DNA of 64,000 nucleotides from Amycolatopsis sp. WQ 127309. Its GTDB lineage: Bacteria; Actinomycetota; Actinomycetes; Mycobacteriales; Pseudonocardiaceae. How positions within the stretch are numbered: the first letter of the stretch is position 1; each line of letters opens with the position of its first letter. The stretch is taken from assembly GCF_023023025.1 (NCBI RefSeq), contig NZ_CP095481.1:310001-374000 (forward strand). Reading direction: 5' to 3'. This document shows, in pieces, positions 48,701-52,882 of the stretch. The translations under genes and the position numbers were made by a program. The notes under the pieces are model-generated. The model did no database searches. It saw only the letters and a program-made list of their open reading frames with translations, and had not been told where the DNA came from.

Positions 48701-49118
48701 TGGCCGCGAGCGCCAGCAGGGACATCACGACCATTTCGATCTGGCCCTTGACGACGTTCGCGGCGCCGTTCTTCTGCATCTTCGCCAACTCGTGGCCGGC
48801 GTCGATCAGCCCCTTCAATCCCGATACGGCGTCCTGGCCGAGCCACTCCTCGAAAAAGCCACCCACGTCACCCACCAGAGAATTTCCGACGTCGACGGAA
48901 AGCCCTTCAACCAACGCCAGTAGATCCTCCAGCCAGCGCACGCCCGCATCCCAGGAATGCTGCGCGGAGTACATTCTCTGCGCGTTTCCCTCCGGCCACG
49001 GCGCGCCAAGGACCTTCAGGAAGTTCTGCACGCCGTCCGACAGGTTGGCGGTGCCGGAGCCGTGCAGCACCTGCACCAGGCCGCGCGTCTCCGCGTCAAG
49101 CATCCAATCCGACAACAC
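27705..49118 (-). CDS. Giant 2: about 7,140-residue T7SS-linked multidomain protein
   Basis: The frame opens at GTG 49124, but GGGAGG overlaps that codon; GTG 49118 or TTG 49115 gives normal spacing. Order from the N-terminus: WXG100/CpnT-like helical domain with hydrophobic helices (nt 49118-48000); Pro/Ala/Ser-rich linker (47950-46500); zincin-like domain (46440-45780); a long beta-rich region (45450-41100); a protease-like scaffold shared with giant 3 (about 40900-36900) whose papain-like residues are lost but which keeps an HG...QAC pair; then about nine tandem repeats (36290-27920), interrupted by one His/Cys domain. TTA codons lie at 34784-34782 and 35573-35571. It is the last gene of the operon 52213-27705, right behind the WXG100 gene, which points to T7SS export. 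The role is probably an effector or surface-acting toxin; this is inferred. Confidence 0.88.
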   Translation of the reverse strand: MLSDWMLDAETRGLVQVLHGSGTANLSDGVQNFLKVLGAPWPEGNAQRMYSAQHSWDAGVRWLEDLLALVEGLSVDVGNSLVGDVGGFFEEWLGQDAVSGLKGLIDAGHELAKMQKNGAANVVKGQIEMVVMSLLALAAIASLLSSLVGAFFVPIVEAAARVGLWTLFRELVAKLGSMSVEAALAGASAAIKSGAKAAAAKVQAMTWKEVGGAALVTGKQTLKFGAIGAGLMGGMDLGIETVQAAAGLRDGVDFKSALSAAEGGFIGGAAAGVFHAFALGSASVGRTAVTAVAGKVPRYVAGLGDLAYGGGQVAVAIASTPLINEITDAPGAAWAGALGALGRFGGGRGGGGATGGGKSESLDDDLAAVDRVRPIPVISGDVKGGGKSGSGAGKPVESLHDVTTIGGVKPDTSQASEVPPPPYSTVSAPQEEQAADTIPPPYEDGQAVATGDRGLGTVFGRSGDDRAPVVAVPDQSTVDAHGAEPAASASTSQDATANRAGQVAEAGQPTASTSADLGAPETVVPSPSTAETTGGREAPAGASAPASVGSGDGQAVPSGVASPAQGDTAGVRDTTAAPPSGLAAPVPVAEVAGNAAAPVPPASDGGARGQSVSAVVGGGPASTVLGSPGSGAAVQGQTAAATGTGSSTVVPGASGSVAAAVGSGPAPAAPGPGGVVQGQPAAAAGPSAAVPSASGSVPAAVSGTPAHVAASGAGMTPSDAKQALPSGEGRPPVPGTATPAEPGRGTAPNAPGPELPAATARSATPPSASTGPVRPDTITGAARPDTGPAVADSTSRADPGARPVPTTRPGSPESTAPVPDRSAGDAKPPGGSNPQNRPGGAGQARPASHPDQDEHRAERDGQGADAAAVAAAVHAAELAAMVPGARAADTVALAPEKVDWANWDAIRDSVEGTRYSAERFEPKANPRREGGLLEGPITQIRFDVRRKQVAEGVWVREMAIPIDLVSDVIDQKTRETFLHKLNADLDKYFSGLPFRNGDHARFRVDGRAPDGADPDWHRLPSRPIPVTLRPGQGETNQVEWFLGEDPGRALHEIFHTAGLAEGYLDTTAGLNRRPVRGIMGPDPVKEKFLVRANLDALDEISLAAGDHGGGYRGPEPASGRATLTSIVSSEPYGALHYPTKAPPKPPGPGGPSGEPRPPRVELGTGRPSSAPTDDPHTLSPTASLTPRRRSSGASPLRAALPTLGQMLLAEARIEQPTVAGDPDFAGIRTTVLDQLEVAGLKRAEWEAWVGDKFSDDQLKDFHETLEGRSADTLRGVEVRLTATAIGPPSGVVADTVELTSSSEHGGQAAKTADGVETTPLNPSSLLSAPAGPVTLAANVKGIGASSKRAVTAEKSTSSTVEVQERREVTRSTHDVVHQVSVFRKGHRRRDRSQDPRDVTVRLDLDWPKYDSSVVDAGLLPVGYPTLPGHLTQAERDKVFDAFRDARKRIKHVALAGTGEIFRGVSDLLKLDESKDEARELRSWLAALGAKHGRDLVTGGLASRKFTFDNHRHPIEIVVGRRHEPPGARPSSSRRASSRGSFGQRRKSTSSHGDSQSGSRDWGGSLSVGLGESIADALGASLSATLSYSRTATDSETHVAGLVHELNAQTRGEFDAHDIELPLLVTIVSEGRPTGDRPVSSGSGSGSHRWRSTDSGRPFQQLTVNGAARLSIANPGEMDSDSSKSGDSASTDPADPRAGIPMSSVPDHAHGLWRLTTDTLTRVAAQVVRRLVVDEIVAEADTQRVKEELQDFLDENARAMLTSGDGARFKLDGEQDLFLGGDVERGDGHYVKLASWKEVGGRLTAGDTLQVANSRKQEGSLAIEAEGDAGPVTVGGSLAPSVKRERRGSVSQVVTAGHEWSGGTGGAHLYHFPVTVEARLGSGWNDLGEPMTWRDEEQQDSADRSPEIRGQLEIAVPTRPGTRVTINAEEKNETAWQDDHAQLADGHRRGSLPAAFDIDSMAPVRNLITTIVDLVSRPDPEGVRGKTRSALKHGVLGGRPTPLGHQHAGNPERDVSQQAVEAWASGAEREGRLSLAAGPGDRLDLESFNDGSLLGTGSRGLSGSVDLTTSYLNPRIIRRDDAHRFEDTRYTETELSPEQKRLIGLGITTKVSVPAGEIATVGAGAEASIARGRGESGSTKVQSDTRRSRVERGYLVEYDVTHTLGSSVQEGWTGPFGGRHAGEPDPRSKGKFVSHAVSVWVPATDIATIGELGDAEVVKLASEDQDTYRAAAHPPTPTRPVADPSDILGELDPVRLDMVTDLLTELRTRLSQWEATIGDPKVAAEYASMHDAMVRSFGTRLLLGGFPKILRGMLRGGVELFGERVGQSGKLEQLTVLKAKLVDGLDREPDRAYTYESTVKTTVRGRSGTVRELKYGASTHVKPSIPVPEFTGSSVLGLGDAVDPHAKVEGTQTTFAGPERTTTRSVTFKWSGHAERRDYGLEVEVYVRPWARSGVYRRHIPFMRHAPVRDDQGLEAFTIGSAVRTTVPSMFFARGPVLATVEGSLREAWQADGKTGLPETMPVWGFPFEAPHLQEHFDGIVKQLNARRGFIFMVGTRTTLTSQQLHELLSDGGYGVDIGSSKVSSVNIRLDLGRREVVREIDGASLTESTGSDERAVRQDAHEGVVSGGLLGGLASSLLGEQGTKKFGKAALTEPVEPAGTESATGKKVYWVRAEPSFTVTLVSRKGEPAPPHATGPDGLMDLLVDEDGLKELGLTLPAPGTRGGGPSILIRQPTPPRDGDSGADANVPDIQVRWATFEDEQATEAALGQFAHSRAVTGSLRRDLARMGVDTLETFDPLPDTGRKLARLAAVVDDLGEAVGGAVRNLVRDARFATENVPVRTVPDASGAGEHRQTIRPVTPEGFSRLLDDLASRLELGGNPFEAEDSLVAHLGYDSEDALAVRLAKLGTMSLPPIARRGLLTDGSLFPVLAGSPAAMTEALYAASGFERPVGDDTAAAVVDSALRARVPSVAGLLMVGMAAVKRFTNALSSAEGHPAGPERARQLAVRAARVEREFRAGMARAAELAREEHQDPADWQALVRNWAGAMQQLAGAAQDGHASISARIEAYARLVAPQVIPESALPGSARSALAERLGTAADVTSFWERLAAGPGHVLVGGEGAVFAQAWRSENDEQVFLLSDADPSGMTELSLEEFGVWAAAGEFSAPSSLFPDSQSLDDGALRIVPFTGGIEVGGVRGTRPNVAPPAGAFAVVLAGDGRPPVASLLAALRRSDWNRTDEIVLSGRNREDLDLLRDALQRELGTSVSHLLEPRTAGAVTRDGRLGVSRRSPIERQSGPDFRTLGASRVEHPPASAPVPAVREPATTSAASDRVPENVLAAETADGRVGFVALVPDFVDAGELRRIWTDSSVHNLRNILRHRENESYFETPVWAGAVADGRNGSLFLALWAEGSRLRAGSENLTVADAAHRLLDSPGFQRYRREGVRGPLVVLADAPDREAVATAGQLIDALAAELGPVQLFTYRDSFRFTSRRELKFPAGARFEQRLTAGFADLASASRNNVFAFLETDDPVRGDRAIRDAEAVLAAWTQASPTGHAPLLLSLPGNDVEATVGAKSSDVRLALGGAEIAGLYLDAPGVRAALAADPGVPLVVVTGMPGTTAPARAGDVPFDIGAALRRTGLFNPVFATRGGDSAGNRFFQPVSGLFADDIRTELITDADDRPAAIFVRHDGDEAALATVRGWAKQPGSSGVTKVTGPDGSALRPAWRGKAVPIFVKASAGGAYHLRRSDDKSVVVTAAGLGQSLRDGRDLRSALGDFGDGHSPGDERSPLVIPLEGTITGLAEFVGELSPGGYSRRVFGARGSVRLDPAGGLRTGDPAFDSADAVIPEPGHLVSYAIANAELGVNGQFFPVSRNDITWMWRIGARSDSVSNRIYYSQTAGNTGASQGTPYLTPGGAPGWRSVLHGEPRSIVMAMASGRPHELGDRLRLSDGAAAEALFTTKAFQAAGPDPSRPYWLQACRTAAATEVLEGIENLWGDGPVVAPTAEASAPLSGKTVHVADRGHFRRAGEQTGDPVPLSDLAAEDIGLNAVELTGDLRDDVGASPEIRKIARQAARASAWRVANGAAPATIQVLVRGEDENAGWAWAGRVADAVEAAFNHETARLATEFDLPDVSGQASIEAGFDNTGRTVPLAAVTVVLPPGDFGMRALESRDTGVITAAFSALEPGNRRAGAPPVAPSTVPRRDEGPEQLGPPLAPDSPAPPGGEPFRGSRGNPGPEDEAGPSGQGNARPAAGRGRPVRQAWLRHVETARLVQGKVHAEDMSAWRQQARTVAVDVLRRARERLEMPDIRLIHYSGTMSVLRHSKIEREFFGMVDEELTALQNGTPEHTAAGLNLRSSNMTTANKRNPRVELWSDGSPGRRIAEYQNETAVKVDFLRGGIDLPVAHIDRAWWAVQGMILRAAQAGVVPAPPIRVTFRYPPSQAVGNLAERETAMTGLVRSMVTDALTTASVLGSANLPTAEQVMPALEFAIEPEPEMPLNQLGALVTLPEVPGISAVLPPFPVQPGVLTAQTVRAGQFTRQAETRSGPAASDGEMIPLPRVTGEAPRGDDVAYVQRSAEEQLSWQASPAGSGSLRFSQADSESLDKLVTLVARNTAVLVRDRREPPDVRVDLTGGKAQLRQQGAAAFGLVVAELRSAVVAAGIDQDAASELIYDRIEHLGRGGNKALAIKISVHRTPNRTVDGYRAARRSDLSFLPRTHELPAAALFRLKRQFEGLIERVRSSAGTEESPRLVLDLRTQETEQQAGVRAVTDMVNTIVRDLLPPEGELTPALLIRNHVEFRYDGTLHRNQRALLVDLIGPQHALDLRPTDDEMTVDWQEGNQPVVHPRVEKTDDVIARWEARVDPGRPDSLPTSAEAGFDPFVERYVAEVRGRVSRNEEMPDVRVQVYQATPARSGQASALHENLIGRMRSAVAAEQENPPDLRFTALTHETDGTEGSVRVVMYAGPRGTADSYRRTHALDEPFLSLQAGVPEAALPRITWLMEGILPLLPASPDRDAGFLSVHVVSRSANPLDRLLASLMIVREALGAALAAQVDSADSGHTVDDVLRNFVRFSSSVDHHRPAGLRFRFVTDRAPDGAVWVVPSVEGDFRSLSAHVAELFPEDALSVREVGKQIGAEIVRLDHAIELPDVRVSFDAPGNSVDDERITQRAASYVTALLHEGMRSASVVPAIVRRVPITVNWAKNSSRHEVRVHIWVVGNARHPADHYENVRELRESFLFRVGGRLSVASDQRIRRVVAGFLGRYANSRAGRPELRIDVSGEGETGSARANRVATLVREALTEGRNGLRVFGMPSVDEIMRDGVRIGRVPADQLPGGLQLRLIEVTPSGGRRPVTPEPGSARASAVSEGGGLPDAPEASGGDGISSTPGPAAEMGGLPDAPDAVGEPGLPVFWDRASEIGELPDVLEGGDSREDFSSWNTHQFGYNSWEGYPWGEPLSVEGERVEALAGDPMDTDLMDYSMGDENGPGWHLSQRDEDPDFSGRWGTLPDPLDLDLFAPGNEVGPNGGLNSLDSADLVELGDLIGPDWVLEDLHFVPLVQGSVVHGVFFHRPGRANPDLDEVGIMRSAFENGADVVDAYSTVLHHDDRGFSVWRKADDSELRLDEYGVERLLNSAGLPGGQRWRGLPRLRILACGVDDPRWGRLGRLGDWLRSGGFAGQLEGPARAVRVFEDGFVEVGERRYGVGSSLRFVELAPGDGAGPSRREQQTNPSAEEEARGTAAPRRDVRLRTETELVRWTGRRDSAQPHSLYPDDEQALSRFAAQFATEVHRRLPDQQTPDTWLHVFDSSQPDSVAAQVTPLHTRLEETLRAAVAARGPVPEGLRFTTLTHSVGAAGPLARIAVHQDPARTVAEYQQIRMLTEPFLPLTDALSQATVQRIEWMLGGFTRRLLTHPGRGDDQLVVTLRYPATTTASAAETREQVVRSVVEAAIRAEYSGLNHVGSGRNVKTALRAVRFERSPAWHDSEIRFTVLDGRDHAATPRTGSVIAEWTGLMDPAQPGALRPEDLATLNQFTAKYVDEVRRRSERHQEQVDTRLHVYHRKSMLPGIRTESHNQLESLLRSAIADRGATPEALRFTVMTHESLGGQFKVRVNVHGTAERTMGDYRQDVLLVDEFLPRFTALSEATRQRVGWMSEGLFDRFLTSASGGGEVLHVTLVHQATTSAAVIEARGKLVVEVIGSAGVAVLAAPQHAHSGYTPDDLVSRLVRVEHVVGRSTGTLRLEVVAAPSAASASGAVPGERRPGTGSAAARAAVRPDELRPVDGLAVERTGTEVAEWLGRPDPTSPRGLRAEDLTRLVEFAGTFSNEVLRRSSRDLQPPDMRLHVFQARGALPGVRAEPHDRLENLLRSQVASRGAVPDDLRFTVLTHEAADGEFGVRMVVHDTPERTASDYRRSRELSEFFLPRFAVLPEAVRQRIGWVFEGFAGRFLTHPGEEVLYVTVARHAAAPDFVAEAREQTVRRLAMDVFSAVLADPRHAGSGQSGENLLQLVRFERIPSPDEGALQLIVVDSGEQAIRPGTSRSEAARPGSSTGRAVVKDSAVVAEWTGRPDPAQPDSLHPEDLVSLAHFTPAYVDEVLRRVNRDWELPDTRLHVYTTTAAPPGTRTALHEDLAQALGVAVTAAGGAPDGLRFTALTHVTSAKEARVQVTLHQSPERTADDYRNVRDLVEPFLPRLDALSEAALQRLRWVVEGFIGRLPVDPGDGGEMLRVTLTYRPTVSTARAVARMQTLLGFFADAFTAVFAGPEYVGSGRAPEDLLSRFVRFEQVMVTDAPAAVRLEVLARRSLLGPAGAGAPAGPSSVPLILPAAGKLDETARLSDEEAAKVREFGRQVGRWIAGRPSQDVEFPDVRVNLAVKERHSAAVAEHWGQDRLEDLLREGMLSVEGIGPETGDRVPVTWSWTKSKQEPREDTFTIRTAGEPGRPIADYRAPGELTETFWGSTSTRMTAAAEQRIRWKAQGFLSRLVTDSDHRGTLAIDVTGLAVVGPRRRDGVAELVRSAFATAMDEFEGHFDLPPIDDLMRAHVRVTWDPELALGRGRQLRLVATWPDGGSDGVSIDMGDAESDTRESSLFGEEFYDRMAAEFGGARDEDIPGAPPGYPGPGGGFGAGRPAAFEDLYDIAPGR
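27920..36290 (-). repeat. Array of about nine tandem protein repeats in giant 2
   Basis: Units of about 240-285 residues, in coding order from 36290 down: about 36290-35640, 35345-34620, 34580-33830, 33826-33085, 31893-31145, 31140-30290, 30280-29480, 29470-28690, 28680-27920. The best conserved are the fifth to eighth, with AEWTGRxDPAQPxSL, PDTRLHVY, LRFTxLTHE, PERTxxDYR, QRIxWxxEGFxxRFL and LLxxxVRFE segments. Each unit has two strand-helix halves (PDVRV... and LxVTL...), loosely like OmpA-type units; that relation is weak. Confidence 0.75.
31930..32560 (-). other. His/Cys (putative caspase-fold) domain inserted in the giant 2 repeat array
   Basis: STVLHHDDRGFSVW carries His-His (codons beginning 32318 and 32315), and LRILACGVDD carries Cys (codon beginning 32168), 49-50 residues apart as in giants 1 and 3. 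It sits between the fourth and fifth tandem repeats. Coding is G/T-rich at 31990-32230 and AT-richer at about 32240-32830, unlike the flanking repeats. Confidence 0.62.
36900..37480 (-). other. HG...QAC domain of giant 2
   Basis: WRSVLHGEPRSIVM carries His-Gly (codon beginning 37355), and YWLQACRTAA carries Cys (codon beginning 37190), 55 residues apart. It aligns with SGHGGMPSG and LGQCSTN in giant 3. The arrangement recalls the His-Gly and Cys strands of caspase/CHAT-type folds. Confidence 0.5.
45780..46440 (-). other. Zincin-like metallopeptidase domain in giant 2
   Basis: The motif ALHEIFHTAGLAEGY gives HExxHxxGxxE, the zinc-binding and catalytic set of a metallopeptidase (codons 45968-45936). 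It is followed about 13 residues later by GIMGPD, a plausible Met-turn. Upstream, about 100 residues with WFLGEDPGR provide the usual helix entry. The third ligand Glu rather than His sets it apart from classic metzincins. Confidence 0.65.
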
Positions 49119-49164
49119 GACCACCTCCCTCAGCGCACCATCAAGCCCCTCCGACCACCGATAC

Positions 49165-49494
49165 CTACTTCAGGCCGTCGCCGATCCTCCGGTCCATTTC
49201 CTTCGCCGCCAATTCGTCGAGACCCTGGAAGTTCTTCGTGGACTGAGCTAGGTTTTCCGCCATGCTCTTCAAGCCTTCGAGCATGCTCCGCATGCCTTCC
49301 TTGGCCTGGTCCGCGGTGCCCACGTAGTTCTTCGCGAAAGCCTCGCCACTCTCGTCGTCACCCCAGCACCCGTCGAGCTGGTCAAGGTATCCGTCGAAAG
49401 TTCGAAGGCCGGCGGAGCCCGAGTCACACGCATCCCGCAGACGCGCGACAACTCGGTCGACCCCCGCCGGGTCCATCCGAAACTCATCCACCAT
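49165..49494 (-). CDS. WXG100 family T7SS protein
   Basis: 109 residues, the typical size. Two helices flank a WG-containing turn, CWGDDESGEAF at about residues 43-53, matching the WXG100 class in which the motif continues DDExGxxF. Such proteins form helical hairpin dimers and are secreted by, or co-secreted with partners through, type VII systems. ATG 49494 follows GAAAGGA by seven bases. The stop lies 46 bases before the giant 2 start and the gene starts 29 bases after the SseB-like gene, so it is almost certainly co-transcribed with both. It is the likely secretion partner of giant 2. Confidence 0.88.
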   Translation of the reverse strand: MVDEFRMDPAGVDRVVARLRDACDSGSAGLRTFDGYLDQLDGCWGDDESGEAFAKNYVGTADQAKEGMRSMLEGLKSMAENLAQSTKNFQGLDELAAKEMDRRIGDGLK

Positions 49495-49523
49495 TGTCGT
49501 GTCCTTTCCGGAAGAAAACGCGG

Positions 49524-50108
49524 TCACAGCTCGCCGTCGGGAGCGTTCACGATGTCCCGGACGACGTCGGCAGGCACTCGCATCGAAGCGGGGGCGCCGG
49601 GGTTGAGCAGAACGTCCACGCCCTTCTCCGGAAGCGCTGCCGCCAGGTCGTGCAGGGTCACGTCGAGCCAGCCGGGCACGTCGAGCAGGGCTCGGTGCCC
49701 GTACGCCGTGGCCACCAGCACGGACGGCGCACCGTCCGGGGCCGACCGGACCAGCGCGACCCCCTGTTCGTCGACCGCGATCGCGAGCACCGTGTCGAAC
49801 AAGGCGGGCGGCAGGTGCGGGGTGATCGTTTCGGCGTCGTCGCCGCCTCGCACCAGCACGCGAAGCACGCCGTCCACGGGATCGAGAGCGGCGTAAGGGG
49901 AGCTGGGGCGGTAGCCGGGGTTCGAGCAGAACCTGCTCCGGAGTCCTTCGCCCGTGATCGCCCAACCTCCGACGATGGCCTCGACAGGCGGGTTCGGCGC
50001 TTCTTCCGACTCCGTCCAGGAGGGATCCAGGAGCAGCTGCAACTGACCGTCCGCGAACAACCGCTCGAAAACTTCGGGAACCTCTCGCGCCGCCGGTTCC
50101 GTGTTCAC
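49524..50108 (-). CDS. SseB-like (SseB N-terminal domain) protein of T7SS locus
   Basis: 194 residues from GTG 50108, which overlaps the previous stop as GTGA, so translation is probably coupled. The C-terminal half fits the SseB N-terminal-type domain seen in many actinobacterial T7SS loci: VLVATAYGHRALL, a Trp-containing helix, AAALPEKGVDVLLNPGAP, then a last helix. Such proteins are cytosolic and of unclear biochemical role, often next to WXG100 genes as here. Longer readings upstream overlap the preceding gene and are not preferred. Confidence 0.65.
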   Translation of the reverse strand: MNTEPAAREVPEVFERLFADGQLQLLLDPSWTESEEAPNPPVEAIVGGWAITGEGLRSRFCSNPGYRPSSPYAALDPVDGVLRVLVRGGDDAETITPHLPPALFDTVLAIAVDEQGVALVRSAPDGAPSVLVATAYGHRALLDVPGWLDVTLHDLAAALPEKGVDVLLNPGAPASMRVPADVVRDIVNAPDGEL

Positions 50109-52213
50109 CGTCGTCCGGCCCCCGCCCGGCCGGCCCGCGCGAGCCCGGGCAACCGCTCGGACCACGGTCCGGACGGCGATGTGTCTCCAGTGGAAAGCCG
50201 GTCACCGGCGTCGCGCAAGGACTCCAGGATCATCTGGTCGAGCGAGTTCAGGCCTTCGTAGGCACCCAAGTCGGTCTCCGTCGTAGCCAGTTCCCGGAGC
50301 AGGATCCGGCCGCGCCGGTCCCCGGCCGGTGCTTCGGCCGCGAGCACCAGGAACCCCGTGCCGGGAGCGAAAAGCACCCGGCCGCGCCCGGAGTCGGGTT
50401 CGAGTGACGCGGTCAGCCGTCCCGTCGACGACCAGACGAGCAGGTCGGTTTCACCGCTGGAACCGGATCCGACGGGCAGCGCGAAGAAGCCCGGCTCGAC
50501 GAGGATGTCGAGGTCACGCACGAGATCCCACGGCACGGCGTCCGACGACAGAGCGGCGGACGTGACGCCGTGGTGCACCGGAAGGGCTGCCATGCTCGCG
50601 GCCGCACGGCGTCCGAGGACCGCCTGTTCGCCGGTTCCCCCGTCGCGAAGGGCGTCGTCGATGCCGGTCCCGAATGGACCGAGGTAGAGCGCGAGCGCGG
50701 CGGCGGCGCCGGCTTTCGTGGTGAGCGGCTGCGGCACCGGCTGACTCTCCGCTGCCGCAGCCGCCGTCGGAGGCCCGGATTGCGCGGGCAGCGCAGCATC
50801 GCCGTCCGGGGCGGTGACGAGCTGGAGGAGGTACACCAGCGGCTCTTCTTCCTCCGCCGGCTCTTGCTCCGGTTCCGGTGCCGGTTCCGCGGCGAAAGCG
50901 GCCGCCCGCCGCGGGTGCGAGATGTACCCGGTGGCCGGAGCGGGTTCCACCCCGTCGGTGAGCACGACCTTCGGCCGCGCTCCGATGGCTGGGGCGAGCC
51001 GTTCGGCGACCTTCTCCGCGCAGTCCCAGAGACGCGCGGCGAGCCCGGAACCGGCCATGTCGTGCAGCACCTGCGGGACCGCCGGATCGGCCGGCAGCGC
51101 GCGTACCGAGTCGCCGTAAACGGGCTCGTCGGGAGTGCGCACCCACACCCCGGCCTGCACAACCTCCAGCACGACGTCCGAGTCGTACTGGTAGACGCCG
51201 GGCGAGACCTCCGGCAGTCCGCTCAGCGGCTTCCGGTGCGACCGCAGAACCGGGGTCGGCGCAATGGTGTCCTCCGGCCCGCGGGGACGGTAGGTCAGCG
51301 CGTGCGCGAACATCGGCCACCCGTGCGAGCCGTCCGGTCGCAGCGCGACGACGGCCGCCGACTGCCCCGTCCCCACCGGCAGGCCGCACGACTGCACGAT
51401 CTCCGTGCCGAGCAGGTCCGCGAGCGTCTGCCCGACGGGGTCGCCCGCCGGCGACTCCACAGGTCCGTACCGGACGACGCGCACCTGGGTACGCTCGTCA
51501 GCGGTCAGCGACTCCCACCACGTGGTGAACGCTTCCAGCGGCAGCTCCGGCAGTCCTTCACCGCCGAGAACGACCACGATCTCTCCCGGACGGCTTCGCG
51601 CCCAGCGGATCAGCCGGGCCCGGTGCGGCTCGAGCCAGCGGGCGGTCCCGACCGAGCGAAGCCACACTCCGGCCGGCAGTGGCTCCGCGACACTCGTAGT
51701 CCCCAAGGGCTTCAGGCTCGCGAAACCGGGAGAATCCCACGCCGGCCGCGGAAGTCGCTTGCCGGCCCACTCGGATTCCGCGCCGGGCGCGAACCGGTAC
51801 CAACCGCCATCGCGCACGGCGTCGTCGAAGAACAGTCCACCCGCGGACGGCCGCAACGTGCCGACCGGCACCACGACGGGGCGACCGAGCCGGTCCGCCA
51901 GCCACGGCCCGTCGAGCCGCGGGTCACCCCCGAGATCGACGGGCACGAACCGGATCGCACGATCTCCCGCCGGAATGGCGGCGGCGACCAGCTCGCGGTC
52001 CCGGATCGGCGTACCGGCCAGCGCGTCGACGACGACCAGGTCGTGTTCCGGGTCGACGTCCGGGGAAAGTGCCAGGACGCGAGCTTGTTCCGACATGCCG
52101 CCCGCCGGGTGCACGACGAGGACGCAGCCGACGGTGGTGCGCTCGAGCCGGTCGTCCGGCGCGGGCTGCACCCGCCGCCTCGCGCCGATCCGGGTACGCA
52201 GTCTCTTCAGCAT
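50105..52213 (-). CDS. Unknown 702-residue protein, possible ART-like C-terminal domain
   Basis: The frame is open to 52699, but ATG 52213 sits six bases after GGGAGG and begins a sensible basic N-terminus (MLKRLRTRIGARRR). The middle has no recognised domain; an acidic, Pro/Glu-rich linker lies at about residues 455-480. The last 190 residues resemble an ADP-ribosyltransferase layout (RRAAASMAALPVHHGVT, later GRVLFAPGTGFLVLA and ILLRELA), but the R-S/T-ExE residues are not clear, so it may be degenerate. It is the first gene of the operon with the SseB-like, WXG100 and giant 2 genes, which argues for a T7SS accessory role such as chaperone or regulator of the giant. Function is not established. 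Confidence 0.65.
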   Translation of the reverse strand: MLKRLRTRIGARRRVQPAPDDRLERTTVGCVLVVHPAGGMSEQARVLALSPDVDPEHDLVVVDALAGTPIRDRELVAAAIPAGDRAIRFVPVDLGGDPRLDGPWLADRLGRPVVVPVGTLRPSAGGLFFDDAVRDGGWYRFAPGAESEWAGKRLPRPAWDSPGFASLKPLGTTSVAEPLPAGVWLRSVGTARWLEPHRARLIRWARSRPGEIVVVLGGEGLPELPLEAFTTWWESLTADERTQVRVVRYGPVESPAGDPVGQTLADLLGTEIVQSCGLPVGTGQSAAVVALRPDGSHGWPMFAHALTYRPRGPEDTIAPTPVLRSHRKPLSGLPEVSPGVYQYDSDVVLEVVQAGVWVRTPDEPVYGDSVRALPADPAVPQVLHDMAGSGLAARLWDCAEKVAERLAPAIGARPKVVLTDGVEPAPATGYISHPRRAAAFAAEPAPEPEQEPAEEEEPLVYLLQLVTAPDGDAALPAQSGPPTAAAAAESQPVPQPLTTKAGAAAALALYLGPFGTGIDDALRDGGTGEQAVLGRRAAASMAALPVHHGVTSAALSSDAVPWDLVRDLDILVEPGFFALPVGSGSSGETDLLVWSSTGRLTASLEPDSGRGRVLFAPGTGFLVLAAEAPAGDRRGRILLRELATTETDLGAYEGLNSLDQMILESLRDAGDRLSTGDTSPSGPWSERLPGLARAGRAGAGRR

Positions 52214-52595
52214 CGCGCCCTCCCGTGGCTGGGATGTGCCTGGTCGGGCTCGATCGTCCCGCGCGCACCGGGGCTCGGCCGTCGTCGTGACCCGCCCCCG
52301 CCCGATCAGGCGGATATCCCTCACGAAGAGGCCCACCCGACAGCTATCACGGAAATCGTGACAACTGGCCGCTGTCACCGCGGCCCAGCCCGGTCGAACG
52401 GGCACTGTCGCTCCCCGGATGAGCGGCACCGGACCGGAACCGGACTGGATTGCCTTCGCCGCACGTACCGTCGAACGCGCTGAGGCGCCTCCTGGTACAG
52501 GTGTCGAAGTCCTGCACGGCCGGTGGGTGGTTCCGTGATCCGCAACCACCCACCGGCCACTTCCACCCCGTGGGGTGAGACGGGAAGCGCGTCCC
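52214..52595. promoter_or_regulatory. Divergent region between T7SS operon and small gene
   Basis: 382 bases with no convincing gene. It contains the perfect inverted repeat TCACG-GAAAT-CGTGA at 52347-52361, about 135 bases upstream of the operon start and a possible operator. The operon promoter must lie here, but no confident -35/-10 pair was found. Confidence 0.4.
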
Positions 52596-52835
52596 ATGAC
52601 CGATGACCGCCGGGTACGGCTGGAAGCGGCCGCTCGGGCAGTGTCGGTCTCCGGCGCGACCGGCCACGAGGTCGTGCGGTACGAAGGAATCACCGTCACC
52701 CGCGTCGAAGGCGGCGAACCGGTCGGCCAGACGTGGATCCCCGTCGGCGAGGACCCGACCTACGCCGACGACGAAGCGCTGATCGCCGCTTGGCGGACCG
52801 CGCTGTCCTGGAGCAGCTGCTTCGACGTCCCCTGA
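52596..52835 (+). CDS. Small protein of unknown function
   Basis: 79 residues from ATG 52596 (GGGAAG eight bases before). A single compact domain is suggested: helix, two strands (EVVRYEGITVTRVEG), TWIPVGEDPTYAD, and a final helix AWRTALSWSSCF. No family is recognised. It converges on giant 3, with 47 bases between stops. An immunity or chaperone role for a neighbouring giant is possible but has no direct support. Confidence 0.6.
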   Translation: MTDDRRVRLEAAARAVSVSGATGHEVVRYEGITVTRVEGGEPVGQTWIPVGEDPTYADDEALIAAWRTALSWSSCFDVP

Positions 52836-52882
52836 ACGGAACCGGCCCGGCGCTCGGACGTTCCCCTCGGCCTTGCACGGAA

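Noticed and set aside
15980..49118. TNT-type NADase toxin domain, suggested by the CpnT-like N-termini
   Set aside because: No TNT-like C-terminal domain was recognised in giants 1 or 2; only the N-terminal part resembles CpnT.
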